This document shows positions 12,845 through 23,760 of a DNA stretch of 64,000 nt, piece by piece. Position numbers and translations under genes: made by a program. This DNA is from Cynocephalus volans (Eukaryota > Chordata > Mammalia > Dermoptera > Cynocephalidae): NCBI RefSeq assembly GCF_027409185.1, contig NC_084461.1, positions 187,958,001 through 188,022,000 on the forward strand, written 5' to 3'. The notes under the pieces were generated by a model, which was not told where the DNA came from, searched no databases, and was given only the letters and a program-made list of their open reading frames with translations. Position 1 is the first letter of the stretch. Every line of letters starts with the position of its first letter.

Positions 12845-13364
12845 AGGGTTCTACCAGAGAAGCAGAACCAGGAGGAGATATATAGCAAGAGATTTATTGC
12901 TGAGTATTGGCATATGTGATTGTGCAGCTGGCTAGGAAAATCCAAAATCCATAGGGCAAGCCCTCAGATAAAACACCACTTTTTTTTTTTCGTGGCTGGC
13001 TGGTATGGGGATCTGAAACCTTGACCTTGGTGTTAACACCGCACTCTAACCAACTGAGCCAACTGTCCAGCCTCATAGGGCAAGGCCATCAGGAAGGGAA
13101 GAGTGGAAACTCAGGCAAAAACTGAAGCTGCCATCAACAGGTGGAATTTCTTCTTCAGGGAAACCTCAGCTCTGCTCTTAAAGTCTTTCAATCAATTGGA
13201 TCAGGACCACTCAGATGCAGAATAAGTTCATTTACTTAGTCAACTGATTATGAAAGTTAATCACATCTGCAAAATACCTACCCAGCAACAACTTGGTTAG
13301 TGTTTGAGTAAATAACTGGAGACTGTAGCCTAGCCAGGGGGACACATAGAACTGATCATCACAG
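12845..13364 (-). mobile_element. ERVL-type solo LTR (MLT2-like), split by a SINE
   Basis: On the minus strand it starts with TGTGATGATCAGTTCTATGT and runs through CTCAGTTTTTGCCTG-like blocks to the end AACCCTGCC. This order matches MLT2-type LTRs of the old ERVL class. There is no internal retroviral coding sequence next to it, so it is a solo LTR. A tRNA-Ile SINE at 12961-13073 interrupts it. Confidence 0.75.
12961..13073 (-). mobile_element. tRNA-Ile-derived SINE, monomer, with extra 3' sequence
   Basis: The monomer body occupies about 12990-13073. An 11-bp perfect duplication CATAGGGCAAG flanks it (12950-12960 and 13074-13084). About 19 nt of non-A sequence (12961-12979) lies between the tail and the left duplication, so flanking source sequence seems to have moved with the element. 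Confidence 0.88.
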
Positions 13365-15300
13365 ATACCAACCAAAAATAAGAATGGAAAGAGAGAATGG
13401 GGTCAACAGGGTTTTCCAAAGCATGAAACTCACAGCACTAGAGGTATATGGAAAGATAGCATATTGAGTGATTTTGGGGGGGTACAGAAGCATGGCATTA
13501 AGATAACATCAAATTATGTAAGGGGAATACAACTCCTGTTTAAACTCTCTCTCAATCCTTCTGGTTAACTGGGGGAGGAAGTCTCAATTTGGTGCTGGCC
13601 AGAACACCTTTAACACTTGCTGATAGCCTCTCTTTTTTAACAGAATGAGTAGAAGCTGGTAGTCAACAGTATCTGACAGTATTTAATAATGTTTTTGTTG
13701 TATTTATGCATTTATTTATATTTATTTTTACAATTATTTTCTATATATGGCAAGTAATCCTGGTTGTTTTTTTATTAAATAATATTTTCATTTAAAATGT
13801 TTTAAGCTTAAAAATATGTGCTGATGGAAGGAACATCTTACATAAATAACAGAAAGGTGGTGGATACAGCAAAAATCATGAAGCAAGTACAGGGAGACTG
13901 AAGCTTAGGAAGCACAGTTACAGGCCACAAGAAATGATGGAAGATGATTGAAGAAATGTTCATAATTGTTGAGGCCAGTAGTGGTAAATAAGGGTTCATT
14001 ATACTATCTTTCTCTACTTTTGTTATGTTTGAGGATTTCTGTAATAAAAGTTATTTTTAAAAATACTAAATTTTTAAATGGGTAGGATGGATATAGGATA
14101 AACCAAGATGAGGAAAGATTACAGGCAAAAAGACACAGTAAATTTATTATTACCTTCCTGTGGAATCAGATCCCATTATCTTTCCCAATTCCCAAATTCT
14201 CCAACTGGATATCTTTTTGGTAGAACCTTGGGATCCAGAGAGGGAAATTAGGTTTATCATGAACCCCCTGTAGGGATGACACCTCATTTTTCCAAGGCTA
14301 ACTCAAGATAGATTAGTTCATTGATACAGGGTCCAGCCTGCCCATGTTTGCATCAATAAATACTCAGCCCGAGAATTTCTGGGTTGAGAAGAAGACCAGA
14401 TTTTTTAAAATCTTCTTTCTCTCCTCTCTCTTCAACTCTACCCATCACTAAAACTAGAAGATAAGGTTCCAGTGGGCAAGAATAACGTTTGAAGGTCTTT
14501 GTGTCTCCTTCCATACCTGCCACCCTTCCCCACAAGCCAAAGGTGGACCTCTGAACACCAATAGAGCAAACCTCTGGCAGAAGTGGTATGAATCAGCACA
14601 GGTGGGATGCTGCAGGTGTCAGATTGACCTTGATTAAAAGATGATTCTGGATTCACCAGCTTGCCCATTGGTGAGGAGGCTGTACATAAAAAGAAACAGA
14701 CTCTGACTTTCTGGTCTCTTCTGGAGCATAAAGGGAAGATCTGAGCAAGCACTCCATCCTTCTGTGACTTGGGAATTGAATGATGCATGACTCTGGGCCT
14801 TTCCCACTGAGAGCTCAGTGCTATAAAACCCTTAGAGCCACAGGTGACCCTGAGGAGCAAGAGAACTGAGAGGAAAATTCTATGAAATGTTTAGATTCTT
14901 GGCCTCTGGGAACCAGTTTCATCCCCTCCAGTGTCCTCAAGAGCACAGTGACAGAATGAGGTCAGCAGGCCCCTGCTGACAGTTCCAACTCCCTCCCTAG
15001 AAGAAAGAGGAGAAAAATAAGAAACAAGTGGCAATGCTTCCCAGCTTTAGAAAGTAAAAGAAAGCCCGTATAGAATATGAGATGGTTCGGTCACTGGGAA
15101 CTTGGGTCCTGCACCTGAGCCCTGCTTCAATTGGAATCACCCTCAGAGGCTGAGTGAGTGGAAAAAACATACACTAAGTGTCCTTCCTCAACAGTCAACA
15201 CAGAAGACAGACTTCTGTGACCAAATGTGTGGGGGTTTCTCCCCACCGGCAAGCAAGCCGTCCATTCTGCACCGGTCACCCAGCGGGGTGCCCTCCAATT
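13365..15300. other. Intergenic, no gene seen
   Basis: Includes an L1-like 3' end (13960-14075). The rest is unique, AT-rich on the left and balanced on the right. The 140-codon minus frame at 14438-14860 has no recognised motif. Confidence 0.5.
13960..14075 (+). mobile_element. L1-like 3' end
   Basis: GGGTTCATTATACTATCTTTC, CTACTTTTGTTATGTTTGAG and TTCTGTAATAAAAGTTATTT resemble the 3' end of old L1 elements. Confidence 0.55.
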
Positions 15301-15920
15301 CAATCCTGACACTGTCTACCTGGAGGTAGTGTCAGATCTCACGGGTTGAGGGCTCAGTATGCAAGAATGTCCCCATTTCAAGCCCAGACTTCTGGAACTT
15401 CTGGCCAACCAGCAATAGATTGGGGTTCCCACACCCCCTCCTCAGGTTTGATTCATTTGCTGAGCAGCTCACAGAACTCAAGGAAATATACTTGCATTTA
15501 CTGGTTTATTAAAAGTGATATTACAAAGAATACAGATGAAGAGATGCATAGGGTGAGGTGTGGGGGAGGAGCACAGAGCTTCTATGCCCTCCCCGGTGCA
15601 CCACCCTCCAGGAATGTTTAGCTATCTGGAAGCTACGCAAACCCTGTGCTCTTCGTTTTTTGTAGAGACTTCATTACATAGGCATGATTGAAGCATGGAC
15701 AACCATGTAGAAATGTGACTGGACAAAATATGTATGATCCAACACTAACAGACTGGGTGGGGAAACCCAGCAAGTCCTATTTGTTCAGGTTCTTCTTGGC
15801 ATCTCTGTGCAGTATTTCTCCTTCCCAAGTATGGACTGTGACCCTCCTCAAATTGGGGTCTTATGATATACAGTCAGACAAGGTAGGTCAGAGGATTTCT
15901 TTATGGAAAGGCAGGGGAAG
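15301..15920 (-). repeat. Possible old LTR (family not named)
   Basis: GCTCACAGAACTCAAGGAA, TTACTGGTTTATTAAAAGTG and CTTCATTACATAGGCATGATT read like a mammalian LTR seen in reverse. The family is not certain, and no internal viral sequence is next to it. Confidence 0.45.
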
Positions 15921-16134
15921 GTTAGAACAAGCCGGGAACTGTGGGTGAAAACCAAAATATACATATTATATCACAGAGGCCTAACCAAGGGGTTTGAACA
16001 GGGTAGAGCCTCCAGAGCCCAGAGCACCTTATGTAGCCAGAGTTTAATTGCAGGATAGAGAGTAAGGTGGAAGGTGGGTCCACCAAACTGGTAGGGTAAA
16101 GCATAGGGGCAAGACAGGACCGTGCAGCAAAGGA

Positions 16135-16890
16135 GGTAGGGCACTGCTGCTGGTGGGAATGTGAAATGGTGCAGCTGCTATGAAAAACAATATAGAGGTT
16201 CCTAAAAAAATTAAGAATAGAATTACCTGTGATCCAGCAATCGCACTTCTGGGTATATACACAAAAGGATTGAAAATGGGCTGGCTGGTTAGCTCAGTTG
16301 GTTAGAGTGCAGTGCTATAACACCAAGGTCAAGGATTTGGATCCCTGCAGCAGCCAGCTGCCAAAAAAAAAAAAAAAATTGAAAACAGGATCTCGAAGGG
16401 ATATTTGCATTCATGTGTTGACTGCACCATTATTCACAATAGCCAAGAGGTGGAAGCAACCTAAATATTCATCAACAGGAGAATGGATAAAGAAAATGTG
16501 GTATATACATAGTGCAATACTATGTAGCCTTAAAGGAGGAAATCCTGGTTATGTGCTACAACATGGATAAACCTTAAGGACATTTGGCTAAGTGAAATAA
16601 GCCAGTCATAAAAAGACAAATACAGCATGATTCCACTAAATGAAGTATCAAGAGTCATCAGACTCTTAGAAACAAGGTAGAATGGTGGTTGCTGGGGGCT
16701 GGATGGAGGGGGATAAGCAGAGTTCTTGTTCAGTGGATACAGCGTTTCAGTTTTGCAAGATAAAAAAGTTCTAGAGATCAGTTGTATGACAAGGTGCATG
16801 TAGTTAACACCATTGTACCATACACTTAAAAATGGTTATGTGGTAACTTTTACATAATGTGTGTTTGAATACAACTTTTAAAAAGGAGGT
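16135..16890 (+). mobile_element. L1 ORF2 end and 3' UTR, split by a SINE
   Basis: CTGCTGGTGGGAATGTGAAAT, CAATCGCACTTCTGGGTATA, CAATAGCCAAGAGGTGGAAG and TGGATAAAGAAAATGTGGTA mark the L1 ORF2 C-terminal region. TACACTTAAAAATGGTTATG marks the 3' UTR. It is degenerate, with no long open frame. Confidence 0.85.
16277..16377 (+). mobile_element. tRNA-Ile-derived SINE, monomer, nested in L1
   Basis: The body TTAGCTCAGTTGGTTAGAGT...AAGGATTTGGATCCCTG ends in an A tract. The duplication ATTGAAAA lies at 16269-16276 and 16378-16385. It inserted into the L1 fragment and so is younger. Confidence 0.93.
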
Positions 16891-17153
16891 GAATCCAATT
16901 ATACTTCTGCTGAGAGGTGGCTCAGTAATGAATCTTGGTGGGGAAGCCTGTCTGCTGTGTAGGTGTACACCTCACCAGGCCACCTGGTTCACTCCATGAT
17001 ACTTTATCTGGAAGACCCAAAGCATCATCTTCACACACCTGGGCCATATTCCATGATATCCCAAACTGATTTTGTTCTTCTAATATTTTTGCAAATCAGT
17101 TATACACTTCACCTCTCCCATAATAATAACAATAGTAATAACTAGCACTTATT
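16891..17153. other. Intergenic, no gene seen
   Basis: Short unique stretch ending in an AT-rich AATAAT/AATAGT run. Confidence 0.6.
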
Positions 17154-17167
17154 GAAAACTTACTCCA

Positions 17168-17310
17168 GGGTCGAGCCCGTGGCGCACTCGGGAGAATGCG
17201 GCGCTGGGAGCGCGGCAACGCTCCCGCCGCGGGTTCGGATCCTATATAGGAATGGCCGGTGCACTCACTGGCTGAGTGCCGGTCACGAAAAAGACAAAAA
17301 GAAAAAAAAA
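17168..17310 (+). mobile_element. GC-rich tRNA-related SINE (about 143 bp form)
   Basis: GTGGCGCACTCGGGAGAATG, CGCTCCCGCCGCGGGTTCGG and CTATATAGGAATGGCCGGTG, then GTGCCGGTCACGAAAAAGAC and an A-rich tail. It has a perfect 14-bp duplication (17154-17167, 17311-17324), so it is relatively young. Confidence 0.93.
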
Positions 17311-17324
17311 GAAAACTTACTCCA

Positions 17325-17671
17325 AAAGAATTACATCATACATGGTGAGTAAAGTGAAAGTTAACTACAGACAAAACAACCCTCGAAAGTCCCTTAAATC
17401 GCCAACAAAGTATGACATACATGATTTAGTGTAAACAACATCTCCATACAGTAATTATCATGCAAAGTAAAGGTTCAGAATGATTGAGGTATCTCAGAGG
17501 AAGGACCAAAAGGAAAGTTTATATGCAGATGTCTGGACATTCACACCATTCTGTCTTTAAGATAATTATGAAATATTCCTAATGGGGAATGGGGGAGAGG
17601 GGCAGGTGAGAGAAAAACTCCTGCTGACCTGCAGGTTTCACCCAATTCTCTTTTAATATTAAGTTTCCATC
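17325..17671. other. Intergenic, no gene seen
   Basis: Unique AT-rich sequence between two SINEs. Confidence 0.55.
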
Positions 17672-17687
17672 AAAAGTCTGATATTTG

Positions 17688-17784
17688 GGCTGGCCACTTG
17701 GCTCAGTTGGTTAGAACGTGGTGTTGATAACACCAAGGTCCAGGGCTCTATCCCTGTACCTGCCAGCTGTCAAAAACAAAAACA
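17688..17784 (+). mobile_element. tRNA-Ile-derived SINE, monomer
   Basis: The tail is CAAAAACAAAAACAAA. A 16-bp duplication with one mismatch (17672-17687, 17785-17800) marks the ends. Confidence 0.93.
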
Positions 17785-17800
17785 AAAAGTCTGATAGTTG

Positions 17801-18289
17801 AGAAATTGTCATCAGCTAATACCCCTGCAATGCAAGACCCCTAGGCAGTATTGGCCTCAGCTTTCTTCAGAGTAGGAGCAGCCTTCGTCATGGTCTGAAA
17901 GAGGAGATGGGACCTGATTATCACAAAGATAAATTCTCCACAGTGCAAACCAGATAGGCTATTTACAAGTATCTGCTGAGTGAAATTTGGCAGCCTGAAA
18001 AGAAGTCTCATCAATTTTGGAAGCAGGAGAAAAAACAACTGAACTAAGTCTCTTGGGGAGGAAAGATAAAGTGAAATTTCATCTTTGATTTAATCTGGGA
18101 AACTAACATTGTAAACTACTTATAGACTACAGAGGGCAGGGAACAATTTCAGCTTTTTCTGTGTGGTTTTTACTTGTTTATGTTAAATATCTGTGTAACT
18201 ATAAAGCAACAAAAAGAAGTCACTGGAGCTTCATGAATCTATGTGAATAAACCTAAAAAAAAAAAAATCCCATAATAGTGAGTAAAAAT
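17801..18289. other. Intergenic, no gene seen
   Basis: Unique AT-rich sequence with an A tract at 18255-18267. Confidence 0.5.
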
Positions 18290-18590
18290 ATGCATAGAAT
18301 TGGTAAGCCTTATCTAAAATTTGGAAAATGCAAAACAATAGTTTGACAAATTGTTTATGGATCTATATATCTGTAGTAAAAATATAAAAATATGCATGAA
18401 AGTTATAAACTCCAAGTTCAGGATGGAAGTTACCACTGGGACCGAAAGAAGAAGGATGAGTTAAAGGAGCACACAAGGAACCTAAGTTGTACCAATAATG
18501 TTTTCTTTCTTAATGGTGGGTCTATGGGTGTTTATTATATTATTATTATACTTTTTTCTATGCATGAAGTGTTTCTTACTTAAAAAAAAA
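18290..18590 (+). mobile_element. L1 3' UTR remnant
   Basis: GGATGGAAGTTACCACTGGG, AATGTTTTCTTTCTTAATGG and GGGTGTTTATTATATTATT follow the 3' UTR of old L1s, ending in an A run. Confidence 0.65.
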
Positions 18591-18622
18591 AAAGAAAGGA
18601 AAGAAAAGAGAGAAAAAAGTAT

Positions 18623-18727
18623 GGGGCTTGCTGGTTAGCTCAGTTGGTGAGAGTGCAGCCTTGTAACACTAAGGTCAAGGGTTCGGTTCCCAGTACCGGC
18701 CAGTTGCCAAGGGAAAAAAAAAAAACA
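18623..18727 (+). mobile_element. tRNA-Ile-derived SINE, monomer
   Basis: A box TTAGCTCAGTTGGTGAGAG and B box GGGTTCGGTTCCC, followed by an A tail, inserted just after the A-rich end of an L1 fragment. Confidence 0.92.
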
Positions 18728-18859
18728 ACCCTCTATATCCTCAATAGTGTTAATGGATGTGTTCGTTATTGAGGATTAAACCAAATGATTTATGGTTTAA
18801 GAGGGCTGGGCCTTAAAATCAACCTAAGATAAAGGTGTGTGTGATGTCTCTACTACCTA

Positions 18860-18975
18860 GGCACTTTACACACATTCTCTCATTTAACCCTCACAAAAAC
18901 TACATGAGGTAGAGTCTATTATCCACTTTTGGTAAATAAGGAACTAGGGACACAGGTTAAGTAGCTTGTCTAGAA
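18860..18975 (-). mobile_element. MIR SINE remnant
   Basis: CATTCTCTCATTTAACCCTC, AACTACATGAGGTAGAGTC and GTTAAGTAGCTTGTCTAG match reverse-complement MIR. Confidence 0.8.
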
Positions 18976-19501
18976 AATATAATTATTACCTACCCAGTGG
19001 CTACAATTCTCTGAATTTGTTTCCCCACAATTTCCAAAAGGTGATATGTTGAAGACCTGTGATAACATTAAATCATGTAGCCAGAAGAGCAGGGCAAATC
19101 ACAAGTTCAAACATACCTACTGTCTAACGTGTGGAGTCTTCTCTGAGAAGAATCATTAGCCTGAAGTCTGATGCTAATACCCTAAGCCCCTTCCCTCCCC
19201 TTCCCACCCAACTCTCTATTTAATTGACATGTGGTTGCCTGCAGTCAGATTTCTTCCAATCCCTGTGCCTTCGGGCCTGGATCTTGGGAGACTGGGGGAG
19301 CTAGACCTATCTTTTCTTGGATTTCCACTGACTTCTCATTCAGTTATTATTCCTGAGTACCATGGGCTCCATGTGCACATCTTGCTTTATTTCCCTTTTA
19401 GTGTGCACACTGCTTTAATTGGGCAATCATAATGCCTCTCTCCAACTGTCGTTGGTGAGGAAGTAAGTGATCAAACCCTCAGTTTTAAAAACCTCAGTAA
19501 G

Positions 19502-19667
19502 GGCTGGCCCGTGGTTCACTTGGGAGAGTGTGGTGCTGATAACACCAAGGCCAAGGGTTCGGATCCCTATAGGGATGGCCGGTTAGCTCACTTGGGAGAG
19601 TGTGGTGCTGACATCACCAAGTCAAGGGTTAAGATCACCTTACCAGTCATCTTTTAAAAAAATAAAT
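19502..19667 (+). mobile_element. tRNA-Ile-derived SINE, dimer
   Basis: Two tRNA-like halves joined by GGATCCCTATAGGGATGGCC. The second half ends AAGATCACCTTACCAGTCAT plus an A-rich tail. A perfect 15-bp duplication lies at 19487-19501 and 19668-19682. Confidence 0.94.
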
Positions 19668-20439
19668 AAAAACCTCAGTAAGATGAGGTCAGCAAGAAGT
19701 GTGGGATTGAGATGACACTCAGCGAAGGACTCATGGTGGCTCACATTGTTTTGGGGCTTGTTTGCGTTGCTGTGCAGTTGTAATGGAAAACGAATAAAAA
19801 TAAAAATCCCGGGGCCCTTTTTGGCCAGAGCTTGGGAAGTTAATCCCACTGTCCTGGCAGAATTCCAGCTCAGGTCACTGCATTCTGCTGGCAGAAACCT
19901 CCTTTTGTAGTTTTCAGGGGATGTAACGCTCTTTCTCGGCTCCATGTGCTGTGAACTAAATAGCTGTCCCTTCCTAACCCTGGAGAAAGCTACGTTTCAG
20001 TGGGACACAGAATGATCCTCTCTCCCCTTGCCACAGGAAATTAAACTGGTCCAAGGACCAGCCAAGGAGATATTTGCTACAATCAAAATCTATGTGTGTG
20101 TCTTTGAGTGCTTTCACACAGTCACAGAATCACAGACTCCTAGCATTTTTCAGGAACCATCTAGTTTCTTTCCAAAACTCTATGCATATATTTCCTCCAT
20201 TTGTTTTGTAACATTTTATTATGCAAATTAAAAATGTTTCCTTATCTCCCCTCCATAACTATATCTCCCCTCTATACTTATGCTTTCATTTCTTCTTTTA
20301 ATTGAATTACAGATTTTTTTCTAATGTTTAACTCTCCCATATGAAATGTATTGCATTTCATGGTGTGAGAAATGGATCCAAGCTAATTCTTCTCCATACA
20401 AATAATTTTCTATTCTCAACAATATTTATTGAAGTGATT

Positions 20440-20605
20440 TCTAATTGTGTGACTTCAGCAAATGACTTAACCTAAGAATCAGTTTTCAGTATCTGGAAAA
20501 AATAAGAATGGTAATGATACCTACCAGACAGACTTGTCCTAAGGATGGAATGAGACAACACGGGAAAAGTTCCTAGCACATTGCCTGCATGGCAAATATG
20601 TATCT
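20440..20605 (+). mobile_element. MIR SINE remnant
   Basis: GTGACTTCAGCAAATGACTTA, TAATGATACCTACCAGACAG and CCTAGCACATTGCCTGCATG follow MIR order. Confidence 0.75.
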
Positions 20606-20613
20606 AATAAATG

Positions 20614-20672
20614 ATGTCTTCCTTTTTATCTCCCTTCTTTCCTTTTTATCTCCCTTCCTTCCTTTTTATCTT
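20614..20672. repeat. Pyrimidine-rich tandem repeat, about 21 bp, 3 units
   Basis: CTTCCTTTTTATCTCCCTTC-type unit repeated three times with small changes. Confidence 0.85.
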
Positions 20673-22379
20673 CATCAGCCTATTTTTTTTCTAGAAACCT
20701 TTTTATATACTGATGAAATCAAGCCTTGCTGGGATCACCCAAAGGTTATCTATCCCAGGTTTTATATTAGGAAGCTACTAAGAGAGGTTGCAGGAAGAGA
20801 GGGGAGTGAGGGCCCTTTTCTGGAAAAGATCCATCCTAAGGACACTTGTGCTCTTTGCTTATGAATGACTCTGCTGCGACTCTCTCTCTCAGAGGCTGTT
20901 CTGTGGGCTCAAAATTCTCCCCTCCCCAAGTCACCATCTCAGATCTTTGGGGGAAATCTGATTTTTGAGGACAAAGCTCTAAGCGTGAGTTGTTTTATTT
21001 TGGGGGTGGAGTGGGGGTAGGAGTTGGCCATGCGTTTGCTGCATTCCAGGAAGAGGGAGGACTCTGCTCTCTCTGATGAGTCATGGAGGAGAAACGTCTA
21101 ATGTTTGCAAACTTCTCCAGCCAGCCTCTGCTTTCTTATACCCCACCCATCCCCCATCCAAGCAGATTGGACCTACCTGAGAAGATTTAAATATTAAGCT
21201 TGAAGGCCAAACGAGGCCGTGGTTCTACCACCGTTTGGGATGGAAAGCAGCTAAGAAAAGGGAGACAGTTGTCTTGTACCTCTGGCCTGCAGCATATGAG
21301 ACACAGGACAGGATCTTACAATGGGTGTATCTCTCTAAATCAAGACATGCTCTGGGTGGTGCAGGATGATCGGGGAAAGAACTGGACTGCCCAAAGGGGT
21401 CCGCTGTGTGCAGAGGCCTTCCAGTCAACCCCACATTTGCAGAGGACTGGGAGATCGAGAGAAGCCATGGTTGGAGAAGTGGCAAAGGGGATCACAGACA
21501 AGAAGGCAATGGCTAGATAAGGGAGGTGTTGCAACTGAGAGAAGCTGGGATCTGCTGCTTTCAGAGGAAGATAAAGGATGAGCAGGCTTGGGGAGATGGA
21601 GCAGGGAGGATGTGCTGGGAGCCGACTTGCCTCAGCATCAGCAGACTGCTGGAGCCAGACAGGGCTCATGATGCATCCTCCCAGATGGAAAGGATCAGGC
21701 ACATCAGACACACTACTCTTAGGACACACAGTGTCCCCCGCCCTCCCCCACTCCAAAATCAGAAGAGAATCACAAGGTGACTTGGGAGGGCAGCCAAGCT
21801 CCTGTGATCTTTTGTGAACTATCAAGTAACTACAGCAGGATCACAATAGGAGACTTAAACATGCCTCCAACACCTCCACCCCCTATTTTTTCTATTGTGG
21901 GACATCAAGGGAGCGAGCTGGTCAGCCTGGGAAACAAAGATCCTATTCTAAGAATTTGTCCACAGCAACCCTATCTGTTGCATGCACCGTCCTTGGATTT
22001 CTGCCACACTGAAACTCTACCTGCTCACTGCTACTACCACTGCTGCAAGAGCAACACTGTGGCACCCAGCAGGGAAGGGAGAATGGGAGAGACTCATCAT
22101 GTAAAATTAAAGTTGCATTTAATCCCTCTTCATTTTTCTACTAGGCTCAGGAGGCCATGTCATCTTTGCATTTTAAGCATTTCACTGTTTAAGGTCTAAG
22201 CACCTTGCGGGGTAAGGAAGGAGGGCAGTGGAGAACTTTTGAAATCTTTCCACAAAAATCAAAGAACAAACTGACTGAAGGGGAAAATAGCTGCTATATT
22301 TAAAGTACATTATCCCATCAGGGAGCTATGGTTTTGAAAACCATTCCAAAGTACTTTGTTTGGCACTGCTATGTGGGTT

Positions 22380-22416
22380 TCTTTTCTTTTTTTCTTTCTT
22401 TTTTCTTTTTCTTTTA
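22380..22416. repeat. TTTTC simple repeat
   Basis: T-rich tract with regular C interruptions. Confidence 0.85.
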
Positions 22417-22489
22417 AGATGGCAACATTTTTTCCCCCAGAGCAGTAATTGCAAAGGGCTTCAAGAAGTAAAGGGCTTCATTAATTAAT

Positions 22490-23390
22490 TTGGTAGATAT
22501 TTAATGAGCACCTGCTACATGCCCAGCCCTGTGCTAGATGCTGGGGATGCAAAGTAAATAATGGAGCACTGAAGGTCCTCAGTGCAAATCATCATCACAC
22601 ATTCATTCAATAACTGTATTGTGTGCCTTCTAAGTGCATATGATCCCTGTTCTCCTGGAGTTTATAATCTGGTGGAAGAAGACAGAAAATAAACAAGTGA
22701 CTTAGGGTGATAAGTGCTATGGAAGAAAGAGTATAGTTCATATGTGCATTTCTCTATTTGCTATTTCTTTTTCTCTGCTCTGAATATTCAAATGGCTCTA
22801 TATCATTCATGGCTCACTCAAAGGAGGTGGTCCCCCTTTTGTCACTCTCACAGATGAGTCCACGACTCAGTCAAGTGGAGATGTCAGGCTGGCAGCTCGG
22901 TATATGAGTCTGGACATACCAATGTATATGTCATCAGTATTTAAGTGGGGTTTACAGCAGTGGGCCTAAGGCAAGATTGTAAATAGGGTAGAATGCCAAG
23001 GCCTAAGCCCTGGTACACTCCACATTTAAAGTTAAATAGTAGAGGGGGAGGCACGTGAAAAGAAGATTGAAAAGGATCATCCAGAGGAATAGAAGGAAAA
23101 CCTGAATAACTATACTAGAGTAGCATACAAAGTGCTGTGTGAAACACAGTAGCAGCAACTAATTTCTGGGGTAGCGAGAATGGAAGCGATGGAGAAGGCC
23201 ACCATCAGGGAAGGCTTCCACAATGAGGCGGAATTCAAGCCTTCCCCTTGAAGGACGATAAAGATTCACCAGACAGATCCAAGCAGAAGAAAGAGCCTGA
23301 GCAGAGGTACAGAGGAACAGATCGTGCGTTAGGAGCTTAGAATGGAGGGGAGGTTGCAGTGACTATATGGCAGATGAAACCAGAAACTGC
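22490..23390 (-). mobile_element. L2 LINE fragment, long
   Basis: GAGCACCTGCTACATGCCCA, CTGTGCTAGATGCTGGGGAT, CCCTGTTCTCCTGGAGTTTA and later GGGAAGGCTTCCACAATGAG match reverse-complement L2 from its 3' end inward, with an unrelated-looking section around 22.75-23.1 kb. Confidence 0.65.
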
Positions 23391-23564
23391 AATGAAAGAT
23401 CTAGGGCATCTCCAAACAAGGTTTCCAGGGTTCTGTACTAGTTGCTTCTGCTTCCTCCAAACCAGTGAGATCTTTCACTTTCCTTGTGAATGAACATCTT
23501 TTGTTGGGTTGACCCAACATTTGCAGACCCTTCTGATAACAGCACCAGGATTTTCCTTTGGGGC

Positions 23565-23760
23565 ATTGTTTGTCAGCATGTGGGTCTGAACTAGCAGCAT
23601 CAACATCACTTGAGAACTTGCTAGAAATGCCAAATTCTTGGGCCCAACCTAGACCGACTGAATGAGAATGCTGGAGGTTGGGCCCAGCAATCTGTGTTTT
23701 CACAAATCCTCCAAGTGATGCTGAGGCATGCCAAAGTTTGCAAATCATTGCTACAATGCA
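23565..23760. mobile_element. MER5-like hAT DNA transposon remnant
   Basis: AGCAGCATCAACATCACTTG, TTGGGCCCAACCTAGACC and TCCTCCAAGTGATGCTGAG are typical of the non-autonomous MER5A/B group, with inverted-repeat character between its ends. Confidence 0.65.

Larger units (their letters stand above)
19683..22489. other. Intergenic, no gene seen
   Basis: Unique sequence with one MIR (20440-20605), a 21-bp pyrimidine tandem repeat (20614-20672) and a T/C tract (22380-22416). Overlapping frames at 21200-22199 occur in several frames on both strands and carry no recognised motif. Confidence 0.5.

Noticed and set aside
12845-13364. Possible complete endogenous retrovirus
   Set aside because: Only a single LTR-like block is present, with no internal genes and no second LTR.
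21200-22199. Cluster of 70-160 codon frames on both strands
   Set aside because: No homology recognised and mutually overlapping; no splice signals that would link them.
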